Shown here piece by piece: positions 21,307 through 29,211 of a stretch of DNA of 37,440 bases. Both the position numbers and the translations under genes were made by a program. How positions within the stretch are numbered: position 1 is the stretch's first letter; the number at the start of each line of letters is the position of its first letter. The DNA is taken from positions 1 through 37,440 of the forward strand of contig JBNJEB010000005.1 in NCBI GenBank assembly GCA_051745425.1, read 5' to 3'. This DNA is from Halonatronomonas sp051745425. GTDB lineage: Bacteria; Bacillota; Halanaerobiia; Halanaerobiales; Halarsenatibacteraceae. The notes under the pieces were generated by a model. It had not been told where the DNA came from. It was given only the letters and a program-made list of their open reading frames with translations, and did no database searches.

Positions 21307-23595
21307 TTAACCCTCCCTGCTTAAATCTCTGCCAATTAGAACTCTCTCCAGATTAAGAGGCAGATCATAATGACGTTCTCCTGTAGCCAGAGCAATAGCA
21401 TTATTAATTGCTGCACCACCAAGTTCAACTGTTGGCTCACCAATAGACTTAGCTCCATAAGGCCCGGAGGGATCTGGATTTTCTACTATTATTGCATCTA
21501 TCTCTGGAATATCCTTTGCTGTTGGAATTAAATATTCATCAAAGTTGGTATGGTTTATAAAACCATCTGAAAAACCAAGATCTTCCATCAGGGCATGTCC
21601 GACAGCCATCACAACACCACCATAAATCTGGCCACGAACATTAGCAGGATTTATTGCTTTTCCGACATCATGGGCTGCCGCCATATTTAGAACCTTAACC
21701 TGACCGGTTCCAGTATCAACTTCAACCTCAGCTATCTGACAGCCATAAACATAGGTGAAATAAGGTCGCCCCTGTCCTGTTTCTTCATCCCAGGAAATTT
21801 TAGGTGCCTTATACCAGCCATAGGATGATAAAAATACTCCACTATGGAAAGCATCAGAAGCAACATTTGCAAAATCTTCTATCTTTTGACCTGCTTCAGT
21901 ATACAAAGCATTATCTTTAAAAATAATTTCTCCTTCTACACCATATTCTTCCCTAGCAAATTCTATCATTGTCTCTTTTACATTTTTAGCTGCTTTTTTA
22001 AGAGCATTACCGCCCATAAATGTACTCCTGGAAGCCACAGTAGAACCACTTTCAGGTGCTACAGATGTATCTGCTTCCATATAAGTTATTCTATCTAGAT
22101 TAACTCCTAATTCTTCACCAACAACCTGAGAAAATACTGTTCTTAAACCCTGACCATTTTCTGCCAGGCCACAATAAAGAATAATACTTCCATCTTTTTG
22201 AACAGCTACAATTCCTCCAGTGGTATCTATAGCTTCAGCTCCCAAGCTGACACCACGATAACTCATTGCCAGACCAATACCTCTTTTCTTTTCGCCTGAC
22301 TGCTCTTTAGAATACTCAGCATATTTTTCGTCATAATTAATTGATTCTTTAGCTTTATCAAGAACTTCCTGTAAACTTACAGTATGATTATCTAATTTTT
22401 GGTTGCTAGCAGTATAAGAGTTCTGTCTAAACATATTTTTCTCTCTTAATTTATCTGGCCTCATCGCTAATTCTTCTGCCAGTTCATCCATTAAAGATTC
22501 CTGGGAAAAACAGATTGGAGGAGAACCATATCCTCTCATGGCTCCTGTGTATGGATTATTAGTATAAAAACCATAGGTATCAGTCTTGACATTTGGAACT
22601 TCATAAGGTCCTGTAGCCTGGACTACTGATCTCCAGGTAACAAATGGAGTCTGACAGGCATAAGCTCCACTATCTGCTACTGCTTCAATTTCCATCGCAG
22701 TCAACTTACCGTCTTTTGTTGCTCCAACTTTATATTTCAAATTATATGGATGACGTTTATAACTTTCAATTATTGATTCTTCTCTTGAGTTAACCATCTG
22801 AACAGGTCTATCAGTTGCCAGGGCCATTACAGCAGCTCTTGCAGCCATAGAAGATATATTTTCATCTTTCCCACCAAATGAACCGCCCATATTATCCTGA
22901 ATAATTCTCACCTGGCTTAAATCAGCTTTTAAAACTCTAGATACAGCATCTCTAGTAGCGTATGGATTCTGAACTGAACCATATACAGAAACCAGGGTCT
23001 GCCGCTCATTAGGAACAACAGTAACTGCTTCTGGTTCTAAATAAGCATGTTCAATATATTGAGTAGAATATTCTCTTTCTAAAATAACATCGGCTTTAGC
23101 AAAACCAGATTCAACATCACCTTTGCGTAAAGGATGATGAACAACCTGATTACTGTCGGTTCCATCCATAACCAATTGTGCCTCTGGTTTTCTAGATTCT
23201 AAGGGATCATGAATACCTTTTAACTCTTCATATTCAATCTCAACTAATTTTGCTGCTTCTTCAGCAGCCTCTTTGCTTTCTGCAGCAAGCATTACAATTC
23301 CGTCACCGATATATATTGCTTCATCTTCAGCTAATACTCGCTGGTTTTGAATTATTACTCCAAAAGTATTATTAGGTATATCACTCGCTGTCATTACCAC
23401 TTCTACACCTGGATATTCCTCTGCTTTACTTATATCTACATTTTTAATCTTAGCATATGGATATTTTGTCCTGACTACCTTTCCATATAACATATTTGCA
23501 AATTTTAAGTCTGCACCAAATTTTGCTTTACCTGTTACTTTTGCTTTCGCATCAACTCTTTTTTTCGACTTATTAACCTGTTTAAAGTCAGTCAC
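21307..23595 (-). CDS. xdhA: Molybdenum-binding subunit of first hydroxylase (xanthine-dehydrogenase type)
   Basis: A 762-residue full-length Mo subunit. The hammerhead domain starts at VNKSKKRVDAKAKVTGKAKFGADL. Cofactor and substrate motifs are GGSFGGKDE (about 237 to 245), GAMRGYG (about 351 to 357, substrate Arg), a GLAENGQGLRTVFSQVVGEEL loop, GSTVASRSTFMGGNAL, and GAKSIGEP (about 714 to 721, catalytic Glu). The length matches the family, unlike the second enzyme which splits after the equivalent of residue 440. The start is a GTG at 23595, directly behind GGAGG; an in-frame upstream GTG at 23622 has no site. It likely hydroxylates xanthine or hypoxanthine, with a selenium ligand inferred from yqeB/yqeC. 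Confidence 0.93.
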   Translation of the reverse strand: MTDFKQVNKSKKRVDAKAKVTGKAKFGADLKFANMLYGKVVRTKYPYAKIKNVDISKAEEYPGVEVVMTASDIPNNTFGVIIQNQRVLAEDEAIYIGDGIVMLAAESKEAAEEAAKLVEIEYEELKGIHDPLESRKPEAQLVMDGTDSNQVVHHPLRKGDVESGFAKADVILEREYSTQYIEHAYLEPEAVTVVPNERQTLVSVYGSVQNPYATRDAVSRVLKADLSQVRIIQDNMGGSFGGKDENISSMAARAAVMALATDRPVQMVNSREESIIESYKRHPYNLKYKVGATKDGKLTAMEIEAVADSGAYACQTPFVTWRSVVQATGPYEVPNVKTDTYGFYTNNPYTGAMRGYGSPPICFSQESLMDELAEELAMRPDKLREKNMFRQNSYTASNQKLDNHTVSLQEVLDKAKESINYDEKYAEYSKEQSGEKKRGIGLAMSYRGVSLGAEAIDTTGGIVAVQKDGSIILYCGLAENGQGLRTVFSQVVGEELGVNLDRITYMEADTSVAPESGSTVASRSTFMGGNALKKAAKNVKETMIEFAREEYGVEGEIIFKDNALYTEAGQKIEDFANVASDAFHSGVFLSSYGWYKAPKISWDEETGQGRPYFTYVYGCQIAEVEVDTGTGQVKVLNMAAAHDVGKAINPANVRGQIYGGVVMAVGHALMEDLGFSDGFINHTNFDEYLIPTAKDIPEIDAIIVENPDPSGPYGAKSIGEPTVELGGAAINNAIALATGERHYDLPLNLERVLIGRDLSREG

Positions 23596-23640
23596 AGGTT
23601 TCACCTCCAACTTTATTTTCACTAAATAAATCTGTACTTA

Positions 23641-23655
23641 TTAACTTCTAGTTAA
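23641..23655. promoter_or_regulatory. Short palindrome upstream of xdhA
   Basis: A perfect inverted repeat TTAACT-TCT-AGTTAA lies in the gap between the xanthine-type permease and xdhA and abuts the larger hairpin at 23655 to 23684. It could be an operator for the hydroxylase genes or part of the RNA fold that separates them from the permease. No matching regulator is proven; the XRE-cupin protein at 27404 is a candidate. Confidence 0.3.
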
Positions 23656-23684
23656 CCCAACCCAGGTCCTCCCTGGGATTGGGT
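23655..23684 (-). terminator. Intercistronic hairpin between permease and xdhA
   Basis: A 12-pair stem with one bulged base (ACCCAA-CCCAGG against CCUGGG-UUGGGU, loop of five) lies 10 bases past the permease stop. On the minus strand it is not followed by a T run, while the plus strand has GTTTTGTGTTTT after it. So it is more likely a partial terminator or a stabilising stem for the permease mRNA than a full stop to transcription of the hydroxylase genes. Confidence 0.5.
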
Positions 23685-23694
23685 GTTTTGTGTT

Positions 23695-25014
23695 TTATTC
23701 TTCAGGAATCAATAAATTTAAGAGAATAGCAGCAAATGCTCCTACAGTAACTCCTGATTGTAATACTGTTGCAAGATATTCTGGCAGTTGCTGAACTATT
23801 TCTGGCATAAATGTAATTCCAAGACCAAGACTTAATGATATAGATAATATAAATAAATTTCTATCTGTCAATCCCTGTTTAGTTGCTATCTTAATACCTG
23901 ATGTTGCTACCATACCAAATAAGGCTATTGTTGCTCCTCCAAGAACAGAACTTGGCATTACACTTACAAGGGCACCTATCTTTGGTATAAAACCTAAAAA
24001 CAATAATATAACTGCTACCGCATAACCAACTACCCTGCTTCCTACTTTAGTAATCTGAATAACACCAATATTTTGGCTAAATGTAGTATTAGGCATAGTA
24101 TTAAATATGGCGGCAAGTGCACTTGCTATACCATCTGCCAGCATTCCTCCAGCCAATCTATCTCTGTGAAGTTTGCCGGTGACCGGTTCGCCTGAAGTCT
24201 CAGCAATTGCAGTTAAATCACCAATTGTTTCAATAGAAGTGATGAAATATGCCAGTACCCAGGGAATCAGGTGGCCCCAACTAAAATCCATACCAAAATA
24301 TAATGGGCGAGGCATTGTAAACCAGCCAGCATCCATAACTTCCTGAAAGTTAATCATACCAAGAGGAATAGCAACTATATATCCGAATACCAAACCAATT
24401 GCCACAGCTCCAACTTTACTTAAACCTTTACCAAACCGATTAAATAATATTATTACAATAAGAACAAATAAACCAATTGCAAGGTTTCTGGGTGCGCCAA
24501 AATTTTCTGCGCCAGCTCCTCCACCGAAATCTCTCATACCTGATTCTATTAAACTTAATCCGATTAAAGTAACTACAGTTCCTGACACGATTGGCGGAAA
24601 TAACTGCCGTGCCTGTTTAATAAACCTACTCAAAATCATCTCAACTGGAGATGCTGCTAATGCCATCCCTAATACCAGTGGAATCCCGCCAGCATTTGCT
24701 GCTGCAGTGGCCATTGGCAAAAAGGTAAAACTGGTACCATGAACACCTAGCAGTCCTGATCCTACAGGTCCAACTTTATAGCACTGAATAAAAGAAGCAA
24801 CTCCTGACATTATTAAAGCCATACTAACAAAAAAACCTGTTTCTGCTGTGCTCAAACCAGCCACACCGGCAATAATTAATGGCGGGGTTATTATTCCAAC
24901 AAACATTGCTAACATATGTTGAAAACCTAAAACAATAGTTTCATGTAATGGTGGCCTATCTTCTAATTCATAATATGAATTACTTCTATCTTTTCTTTTT
25001 TCCGCTTCTGACAT
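23695..25014 (-). CDS. NCS2-family xanthine/urate-type permease
   Basis: This 439-residue transporter is of the nucleobase-cation symporter 2 family (uracil-xanthine permease). It has ETIVLGFQHMLAMFVGIITPPLI (first helix, with the family His), VGSGLLGVHGTSFTFLP, GMALAASPVEMILSRFIK, FPPIVSGTVVTLIGLSLIESGM, DLTAIAETSGEP, and the NCS2 signature QNIGVIQITKVGSR. About 12 to 14 membrane segments follow the usual topology. The central QN-x-G motif is that of purine (xanthine or urate) rather than uracil carriers. It sits directly before the xanthine-dehydrogenase operon, so it probably supplies xanthine or urate. The ATG at 25014 has a GAGGTAAT site. A hairpin just after it may limit readthrough into xdhA. 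Confidence 0.9.
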   Translation of the reverse strand: MSEAEKRKDRSNSYYELEDRPPLHETIVLGFQHMLAMFVGIITPPLIIAGVAGLSTAETGFFVSMALIMSGVASFIQCYKVGPVGSGLLGVHGTSFTFLPMATAAANAGGIPLVLGMALAASPVEMILSRFIKQARQLFPPIVSGTVVTLIGLSLIESGMRDFGGGAGAENFGAPRNLAIGLFVLIVIILFNRFGKGLSKVGAVAIGLVFGYIVAIPLGMINFQEVMDAGWFTMPRPLYFGMDFSWGHLIPWVLAYFITSIETIGDLTAIAETSGEPVTGKLHRDRLAGGMLADGIASALAAIFNTMPNTTFSQNIGVIQITKVGSRVVGYAVAVILLFLGFIPKIGALVSVMPSSVLGGATIALFGMVATSGIKIATKQGLTDRNLFILSISLSLGLGITFMPEIVQQLPEYLATVLQSGVTVGAFAAILLNLLIPEE

Positions 25015-25115
25015 AATATTACCTCACTTTTTACCTGTTATCCAGGCTTATTTTAAATATAATAATTAAAATCAATTTTCAGTTAATTAAATAAAAAGAA
25101 ATTAATAACAAGAGC

Positions 25116-25148
25116 TTAAAGAGGAAGCTATTGAAACTTCCTCTTTAA
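25116..25148 (-). terminator. Hairpin terminator after ygeY
   Basis: A perfect 12-base-pair stem (TTAAAGAGGAAG, loop of nine, CTTCCTCTTTAA) starts 14 bases past the ygeY stop. The downstream minus strand is AT-rich (TTATTAATTTCTTTTTATTT) but has no immediate T run, so efficiency is uncertain. It most likely ends the PLP-ygeWY transcript and lets the permease have its own promoter in 25015 to 25115, where no clear promoter could be assigned. Confidence 0.65.
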
Positions 25149-25162
25149 AATTTAATTGCTTT

Positions 25163-26365
25163 TTACTCTAGATATTCTGGAAAGGCTGCATAAAGTTCAG
25201 CTGCTTTTACTAGATGTTTTACAGGAACCTGATCGTTAACAGTGTGAGCATAAATCTCATTAGCAGGTCCAAAACCAACACATGGTATACCTGCTCTCCC
25301 CATAATTGAAACTCCATTTGTACTAAATGTCCATTTATCAACCTTTGGCTCTTCCTCAAATACATCTTTATAAGCATCAACTGTTGACTGAATAACCGGG
25401 TGATCTTCTTCTAATACCCAGGTTGGATAATATTTTTCTGTTTCATAAACAAAACCTGTATAACTTGGAGTATCATAATTAAGAATTCTTACTTCTGCTT
25501 CCATTCCAGCCTTTTCAACAACCTCTTCTACCTGCTTAACTGCAAGTTCTTTATCTTCACCAGCTGTCAAACGGCGATCAAGGTGGATTGCACTCCTGTT
25601 AGGAACTGCACATAAACTTGGAGTGTCATTGGTGATATGAGTAACTGCAATTGTTCCCTTGCCTAGGAATGGATCAACTTTTAACTCTTCATTTAATTTC
25701 TCTATGCCTGATATTATTGGAGCCATTTTATAGAGGGAATTATCTCCTCTTTCAGGAGCACTGCCGTGGCAGGAGACACCTGTAGTAATAACTTCCATTT
25801 CCATTCTACCCCGATGGCCACGATAGATATTAAGGTTTGTTGGCTCAGTTACAACAACCATTTCAGGATCCAAAACATCCTCATTGATAATATACTGCCA
25901 GCAGAGACCATCACAGTCTTCCTCCTGGACAGTACCAACCATATAGAGGCTGAACTCTTCATGAAGTCCAAGATCCTTAATAACCTTGCCTGCATAGGCC
26001 ATTGATACCATTGCGCCTTCCTGATCAGTAGCACCGCGCCCATAGATTATTCCATCTTCCATCTTGCCTTCAAACGGATCCCAGTCCCATTCATCCAGGT
26101 TACCAACTCCAACAGTATCAATATGAGCATCATAGGCTATAACTCTTGGCCCTTTGCCAACTCTACCAAAAACATTGCCCATCTCATCTATAAAAACTTC
26201 ATCAAAATCTAGAGCTTCAAGTTCTTCCTTTATTCTCTGAACCACTTCTTTTTCCTGACAGCTCTCACTAGGAATGCTAATAATATCCCGCATGAACTTA
26301 ACCATATCATCTTCATACTTGGCTATTTCTTTTTTTATCTTATCGACCATTTCGGTTCTATCCAT
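25163..26365 (-). CDS. ygeY: YgeY family M20 peptidase/deacylase
   Basis: A 400-residue M20-family metallohydrolase. Metal ligands and catalytic residues are in VIAYDAHIDTVGVGN (His and bridging-Asp region), IYGRGATDQEGAMVSM, GTVQEEDCDGLCWQY (general base Glu-Glu), VTEPTNLNIYRGHRGRMEME, and EIYAHTVNDQVPV near the end. Length and motifs match YgeY, a hydrolase tied to selenium metabolism and purine degradation clusters. Its true substrate is not known. It follows ygeW by 2 bases with GAGGTTAATA before its ATG. It is the last gene of the transcript beginning at 30684, before a hairpin terminator. Confidence 0.93.
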   Translation of the reverse strand: MDRTEMVDKIKKEIAKYEDDMVKFMRDIISIPSESCQEKEVVQRIKEELEALDFDEVFIDEMGNVFGRVGKGPRVIAYDAHIDTVGVGNLDEWDWDPFEGKMEDGIIYGRGATDQEGAMVSMAYAGKVIKDLGLHEEFSLYMVGTVQEEDCDGLCWQYIINEDVLDPEMVVVTEPTNLNIYRGHRGRMEMEVITTGVSCHGSAPERGDNSLYKMAPIISGIEKLNEELKVDPFLGKGTIAVTHITNDTPSLCAVPNRSAIHLDRRLTAGEDKELAVKQVEEVVEKAGMEAEVRILNYDTPSYTGFVYETEKYYPTWVLEEDHPVIQSTVDAYKDVFEEEPKVDKWTFSTNGVSIMGRAGIPCVGFGPANEIYAHTVNDQVPVKHLVKAAELYAAFPEYLE

Positions 26366-26367
26366 TA

Positions 26368-27354
26368 TTAACCTCTACCTCCCATTGTTAAAGCCATTAC
26401 AGCTTTAGCAGTATGGAGTCTATTTTCAGCTTCTTCATAAACAATTGATTGAGGACCATCAATTACTGAGTCTTCAACTTCATTGCCTCTATCAGCTGGA
26501 AGTGCGTGCATATACATTGCATCGTCTTTGGCTAATGCCATCTTATCCTCTGTACATTTCCAGTCCTTATTTTCTTCAAGTAATTTACTTCCAAGTTTAT
26601 CTTTAGGGTCACTTACCCAGCTCCCCCAGTTCTTGGGTATAACAATATCTGCATCTTTATAAGCTTCATCCATATCATGAGTTATCTTAAAGGTCCCGCC
26701 ATTCTTCTCAGCATTCTCTCTAGCCTGTTCAATAACCCAGTCAGGCATTTCAAAACCTTCAGGATAGGCAAGGGTAACATTCATGCCATAACGTGGGAAT
26801 AAGAGTGATTGTGATAGTGGCACTGAAATAGGTTTCTTATGACTTGTAGCATAAGCCCAGATAATTGAAATATTAAGGTTTTTAGTTTTCTCTTTCTTTT
26901 CTTTTATAGTCATAAGGTCTGCAAGTGCCTGCATTGGATGATATAAGTCACACTGCAAATTCATAATTGGAACATTTGCGTGTTCTGCCATGTCTCTTAA
27001 ATAGGCATTTCCTTCGCCCCAGAAACAGTTACGACAGGCAATACCATGTCCATAACTCCCTAGAATTACAGCAGTATCCTTGGCAACTTCACCATGGGAG
27101 ATTTGCATTGTTGAGGTATCAAGGAAGTTAGCATGTCCACCTAACTGGGCAAGACCTGCTTCCATTGAATTTCTAGTTCTAGTTGATTCTTCAAAAAACA
27201 TTAACATAGCTACTTTATTATTTAAATAAGGTGTGTCTATTTCAAGAGCAAACTTTCTTTTCAAGTCAAAAGATACATCTAATAAAGTATCAATTTCTTC
27301 TACTGACCATTCCTGTAATGTAATAAAATCTTTGTTTCTAAATACTGATCTCAT
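26368..27354 (-). CDS. ygeW: YgeW-type knotted carbamoyltransferase
   Basis: A 328-residue aspartate/ornithine-carbamoyltransferase-fold protein. The carbamoyl-phosphate loop is FFEESTRTRNSMEAG (STRTR at 57 to 61), then MQISHGEVAKDTAVILGSYG, NLQCDLYHPMQALADLM (HPxQ), KNWGSWVSDP, and MHALPADRGNEV at about 290, replacing the HCLP of ornithine transcarbamoylase. These features mark the knotted YgeW group. The natural substrate is unknown; known relatives carry out transcarbamoylation, and YgeW is part of the purine-degradation gene set of E. coli and gut Firmicutes. The ATG at 27354 has AGGAGG 8 bases away. A hairpin lies between it and the regulator gene upstream, and ygeY follows by 2 bases. 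Confidence 0.93.
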   Translation of the reverse strand: MRSVFRNKDFITLQEWSVEEIDTLLDVSFDLKRKFALEIDTPYLNNKVAMLMFFEESTRTRNSMEAGLAQLGGHANFLDTSTMQISHGEVAKDTAVILGSYGHGIACRNCFWGEGNAYLRDMAEHANVPIMNLQCDLYHPMQALADLMTIKEKKEKTKNLNISIIWAYATSHKKPISVPLSQSLLFPRYGMNVTLAYPEGFEMPDWVIEQARENAEKNGGTFKITHDMDEAYKDADIVIPKNWGSWVSDPKDKLGSKLLEENKDWKCTEDKMALAKDDAMYMHALPADRGNEVEDSVIDGPQSIVYEEAENRLHTAKAVMALTMGGRG

Positions 27355-27394
27355 TTCAAATTCCTCCTATTAATAATTTAGTATATTCTATAGA

Positions 27395-27418
27395 CCACTA
27401 AACTTAAAAGTTTGGTGG
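27395..27418 (-). promoter_or_regulatory. Hairpin at the end of the XRE-cupin gene, upstream of ygeW
   Basis: An 11-pair stem with one C-A mismatch and a 2-base loop (CCACCAAACTT against AAGTTTAGTGG) spans the last codons and stop of the regulator gene and lies 40 bases before ygeW. There is no T run, so it is more likely an mRNA-stability element or partial attenuator than a terminator. Confidence 0.35.
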
Positions 27419-27955
27419 TGTTATAGCCGAGACAAAAACAAGTGGTTCATCACCAATACTCAATAATCTATGAGGGATACTTGCCAGATAATAAATACTA
27501 TCTCCTGGCTCTAATATATAATTTTTATCCCCAATTTTTATATCCATTTTTCCTTCAAGAACTAAAGTACATTCTTCTCCCTGATGAGAAAGAGGCATAT
27601 CAACTGTCGATTCTCCAGGTTCAAGTTTAACTTCAATTAATTCCATCTGATGATTTAAATCTGGACTTATTAATTCCACTGTAGAATTAGAATTAGGATA
27701 TCCTAATTGCTTCCGCTCATTTTTTCTAACAACGGCATTATGCTCCTCGTCTTCTACTAAAAAATAAAATATAGGGACATCTAAAGCCTTTGATATCTCA
27801 CGCAAAGCGGTTATTGACGGTTCGGCCAGGCCCCGTTCAACCTGGCTTAAATAACTTGAAGTTTTGTCAATTTTATCTGCCAGCTGTGCCAGACTCATAT
27901 TCTGAGATCTACGCATTTCTCTTATTTTTGAACCTAGTTTAAGGTTTTTCTTCAT
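27404..27955 (-). CDS. XRE-family HTH/cupin transcriptional regulator
   Basis: A 183-residue protein with a N-terminal helix-turn-helix (SKIREMRRSQNMSLAQLADKI, KTSSYLSQVERGLAEPSITALREISKAL, residues about 8 to 55) and a C-terminal cupin (VKLEPGESTVDMPLSHQGEE, EGKMDIKIGDKNYILEPGDSIYYLASIPHRLLS). This PuuR-like architecture senses a small molecule through the cupin. It is 5 bases after the threonine-synthase-like gene and 49 bases before ygeW, inside the operon it probably controls. Ligand and operator are unknown; a purine breakdown intermediate or an amino acid is plausible. The ATG at 27955 has AGGACTG upstream, a weak site, suggesting coupling to the gene before. Confidence 0.9.
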   Translation of the reverse strand: MKKNLKLGSKIREMRRSQNMSLAQLADKIDKTSSYLSQVERGLAEPSITALREISKALDVPIFYFLVEDEEHNAVVRKNERKQLGYPNSNSTVELISPDLNHQMELIEVKLEPGESTVDMPLSHQGEECTLVLEGKMDIKIGDKNYILEPGDSIYYLASIPHRLLSIGDEPLVFVSAITPPNF

Positions 27956-27960
27956 CAGTC

Positions 27961-29211
27961 CTAAATTACCCCCTGACGGATAAATTCTTGTTCTAACAGC
28001 TCTATATCTGGCTTAATTGATAATGGCTCTTCAGTAGCTTTTCTTGCATTCTTAACATCTTTTAAACCATTACCTGTTACTACAAAACCTACTTGTTCAT
28101 CTGGCCTTATTCTGTCCTGAGAGACCATTTTGCGAAGCCCGGCTAATCCTGCAACTCCAGCAGGTTCGCCAAATATTCCAGTAGTTTTCCCTAATAACCT
28201 CATCATTTCATAAATTTCTTGATCAGAAACATTTATCATTTCACCTTTGCTATTTCTTACTCCTCTTATAGCCTTTTTGAAATTTCTAGGATTACCAACT
28301 GCTATACTATCAGCAATTGTATTTTCATCAACAATAGTCAGGGGCTCACCAGAATAAAAAGAACTTGTAATCGGAGCGCAGCCCTCAGCTTGAACCCCAA
28401 GCAGCTTAGGAACTTTTTCAATAAAGCCTATTTCATTGAGATCCTGCAAGGCTTTCCAGGCGCCAGCTATTGTACAACCATCTCCAACAGAAAAAACTAG
28501 CCAATCTGGCAAATCAAAATCCATCTGTTCAGCCATCTCTAATACTGCTGTTTTCTTTCCTTCGACCATATAAGGATTAATCGCTGCATTCCGATTATAC
28601 CAGCCCCATTTTTCAATTGCAGCTGCTGAAAGGTCATAAGCAGCCTGATAATCTCCCTGGACTGAAACTACATTGGCTCCATAGATTAAAAGTTGAGCAA
28701 GCTTTCCTCCTGGAGCTCTTCCAGGCACAAAGATTACTGTCTCTAATTTACCTCCCATAGAAGCCGCATTACCAGCTAAAGATGAAGCTGCATTGCCTGT
28801 AGAAGAACAGGAAATTATTTTAGCATCTGCTTCCTGAGCCTTGACAACAGCCATAGCCGAAGCCCTATCCTTTAAAGAACCAGTAGGATTTAATCCGTCA
28901 TCCTTAATCCAGATATTCTCAAGTCCAAGTTCTTGTGCTAATTTTCTTGATTCATATATTGGAGTATTTCCAACAGCCAAAGGAGGTAAAGGAGTATCAT
29001 CTTCAATAGGCAATAAAGGACGATAACGCCAGATCCTTTGATCATCTGTAGCTGCTAAATCTTCTTTACTCCATTCAGAAGCAATCTTAGCATAATCATA
29101 CTCCACCTCTAAAAGCCCCTTATCTCCACAATCATCACAAAGATAGCGCTCAGGTAGAGGCTCATATTCTTTGCCGCAGTTAATACAGCTTAAATGGCTA
29201 ACATTTTCCAT
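27961..29211 (-). CDS. Threonine-synthase-like PLP enzyme
   Basis: A 416-residue fold-type II PLP protein. The N-terminus carries a zinc-ribbon-like CxxC pair (LSCINCGKEYEP, RYLCDDCGDKG, residues about 8 to 30). The Schiff-base lysine is in NPTGSLKDRAS (about 109 to 119), and CSSTGNAASSLAGNAA is the phosphate-binding loop. It resembles threonine synthase most in sequence, but it stands next to a second PLP protein, ygeW and ygeY, and no hom or thrB gene is near. YgeX, a diaminopropionate ammonia-lyase, normally occupies this place in purine clusters. So a role in elimination or transfer on a 2,3-diamino acid is an alternative to true threonine synthesis. It starts at ATG 29211, directly after the upstream stop. 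Confidence 0.75.
   Translation of the reverse strand: MENVSHLSCINCGKEYEPLPERYLCDDCGDKGLLEVEYDYAKIASEWSKEDLAATDDQRIWRYRPLLPIEDDTPLPPLAVGNTPIYESRKLAQELGLENIWIKDDGLNPTGSLKDRASAMAVVKAQEADAKIISCSSTGNAASSLAGNAASMGGKLETVIFVPGRAPGGKLAQLLIYGANVVSVQGDYQAAYDLSAAAIEKWGWYNRNAAINPYMVEGKKTAVLEMAEQMDFDLPDWLVFSVGDGCTIAGAWKALQDLNEIGFIEKVPKLLGVQAEGCAPITSSFYSGEPLTIVDENTIADSIAVGNPRNFKKAIRGVRNSKGEMINVSDQEIYEMMRLLGKTTGIFGEPAGVAGLAGLRKMVSQDRIRPDEQVGFVVTGNGLKDVKNARKATEEPLSIKPDIELLEQEFIRQGVI

Noticed and set aside
25015..25115. Purine riboswitch or clear promoter ahead of the xanthine-type permease
   Set aside because: The sequence is AT-rich without recognisable conserved riboswitch loops, and possible -10 and -35 boxes are too degenerate to call.
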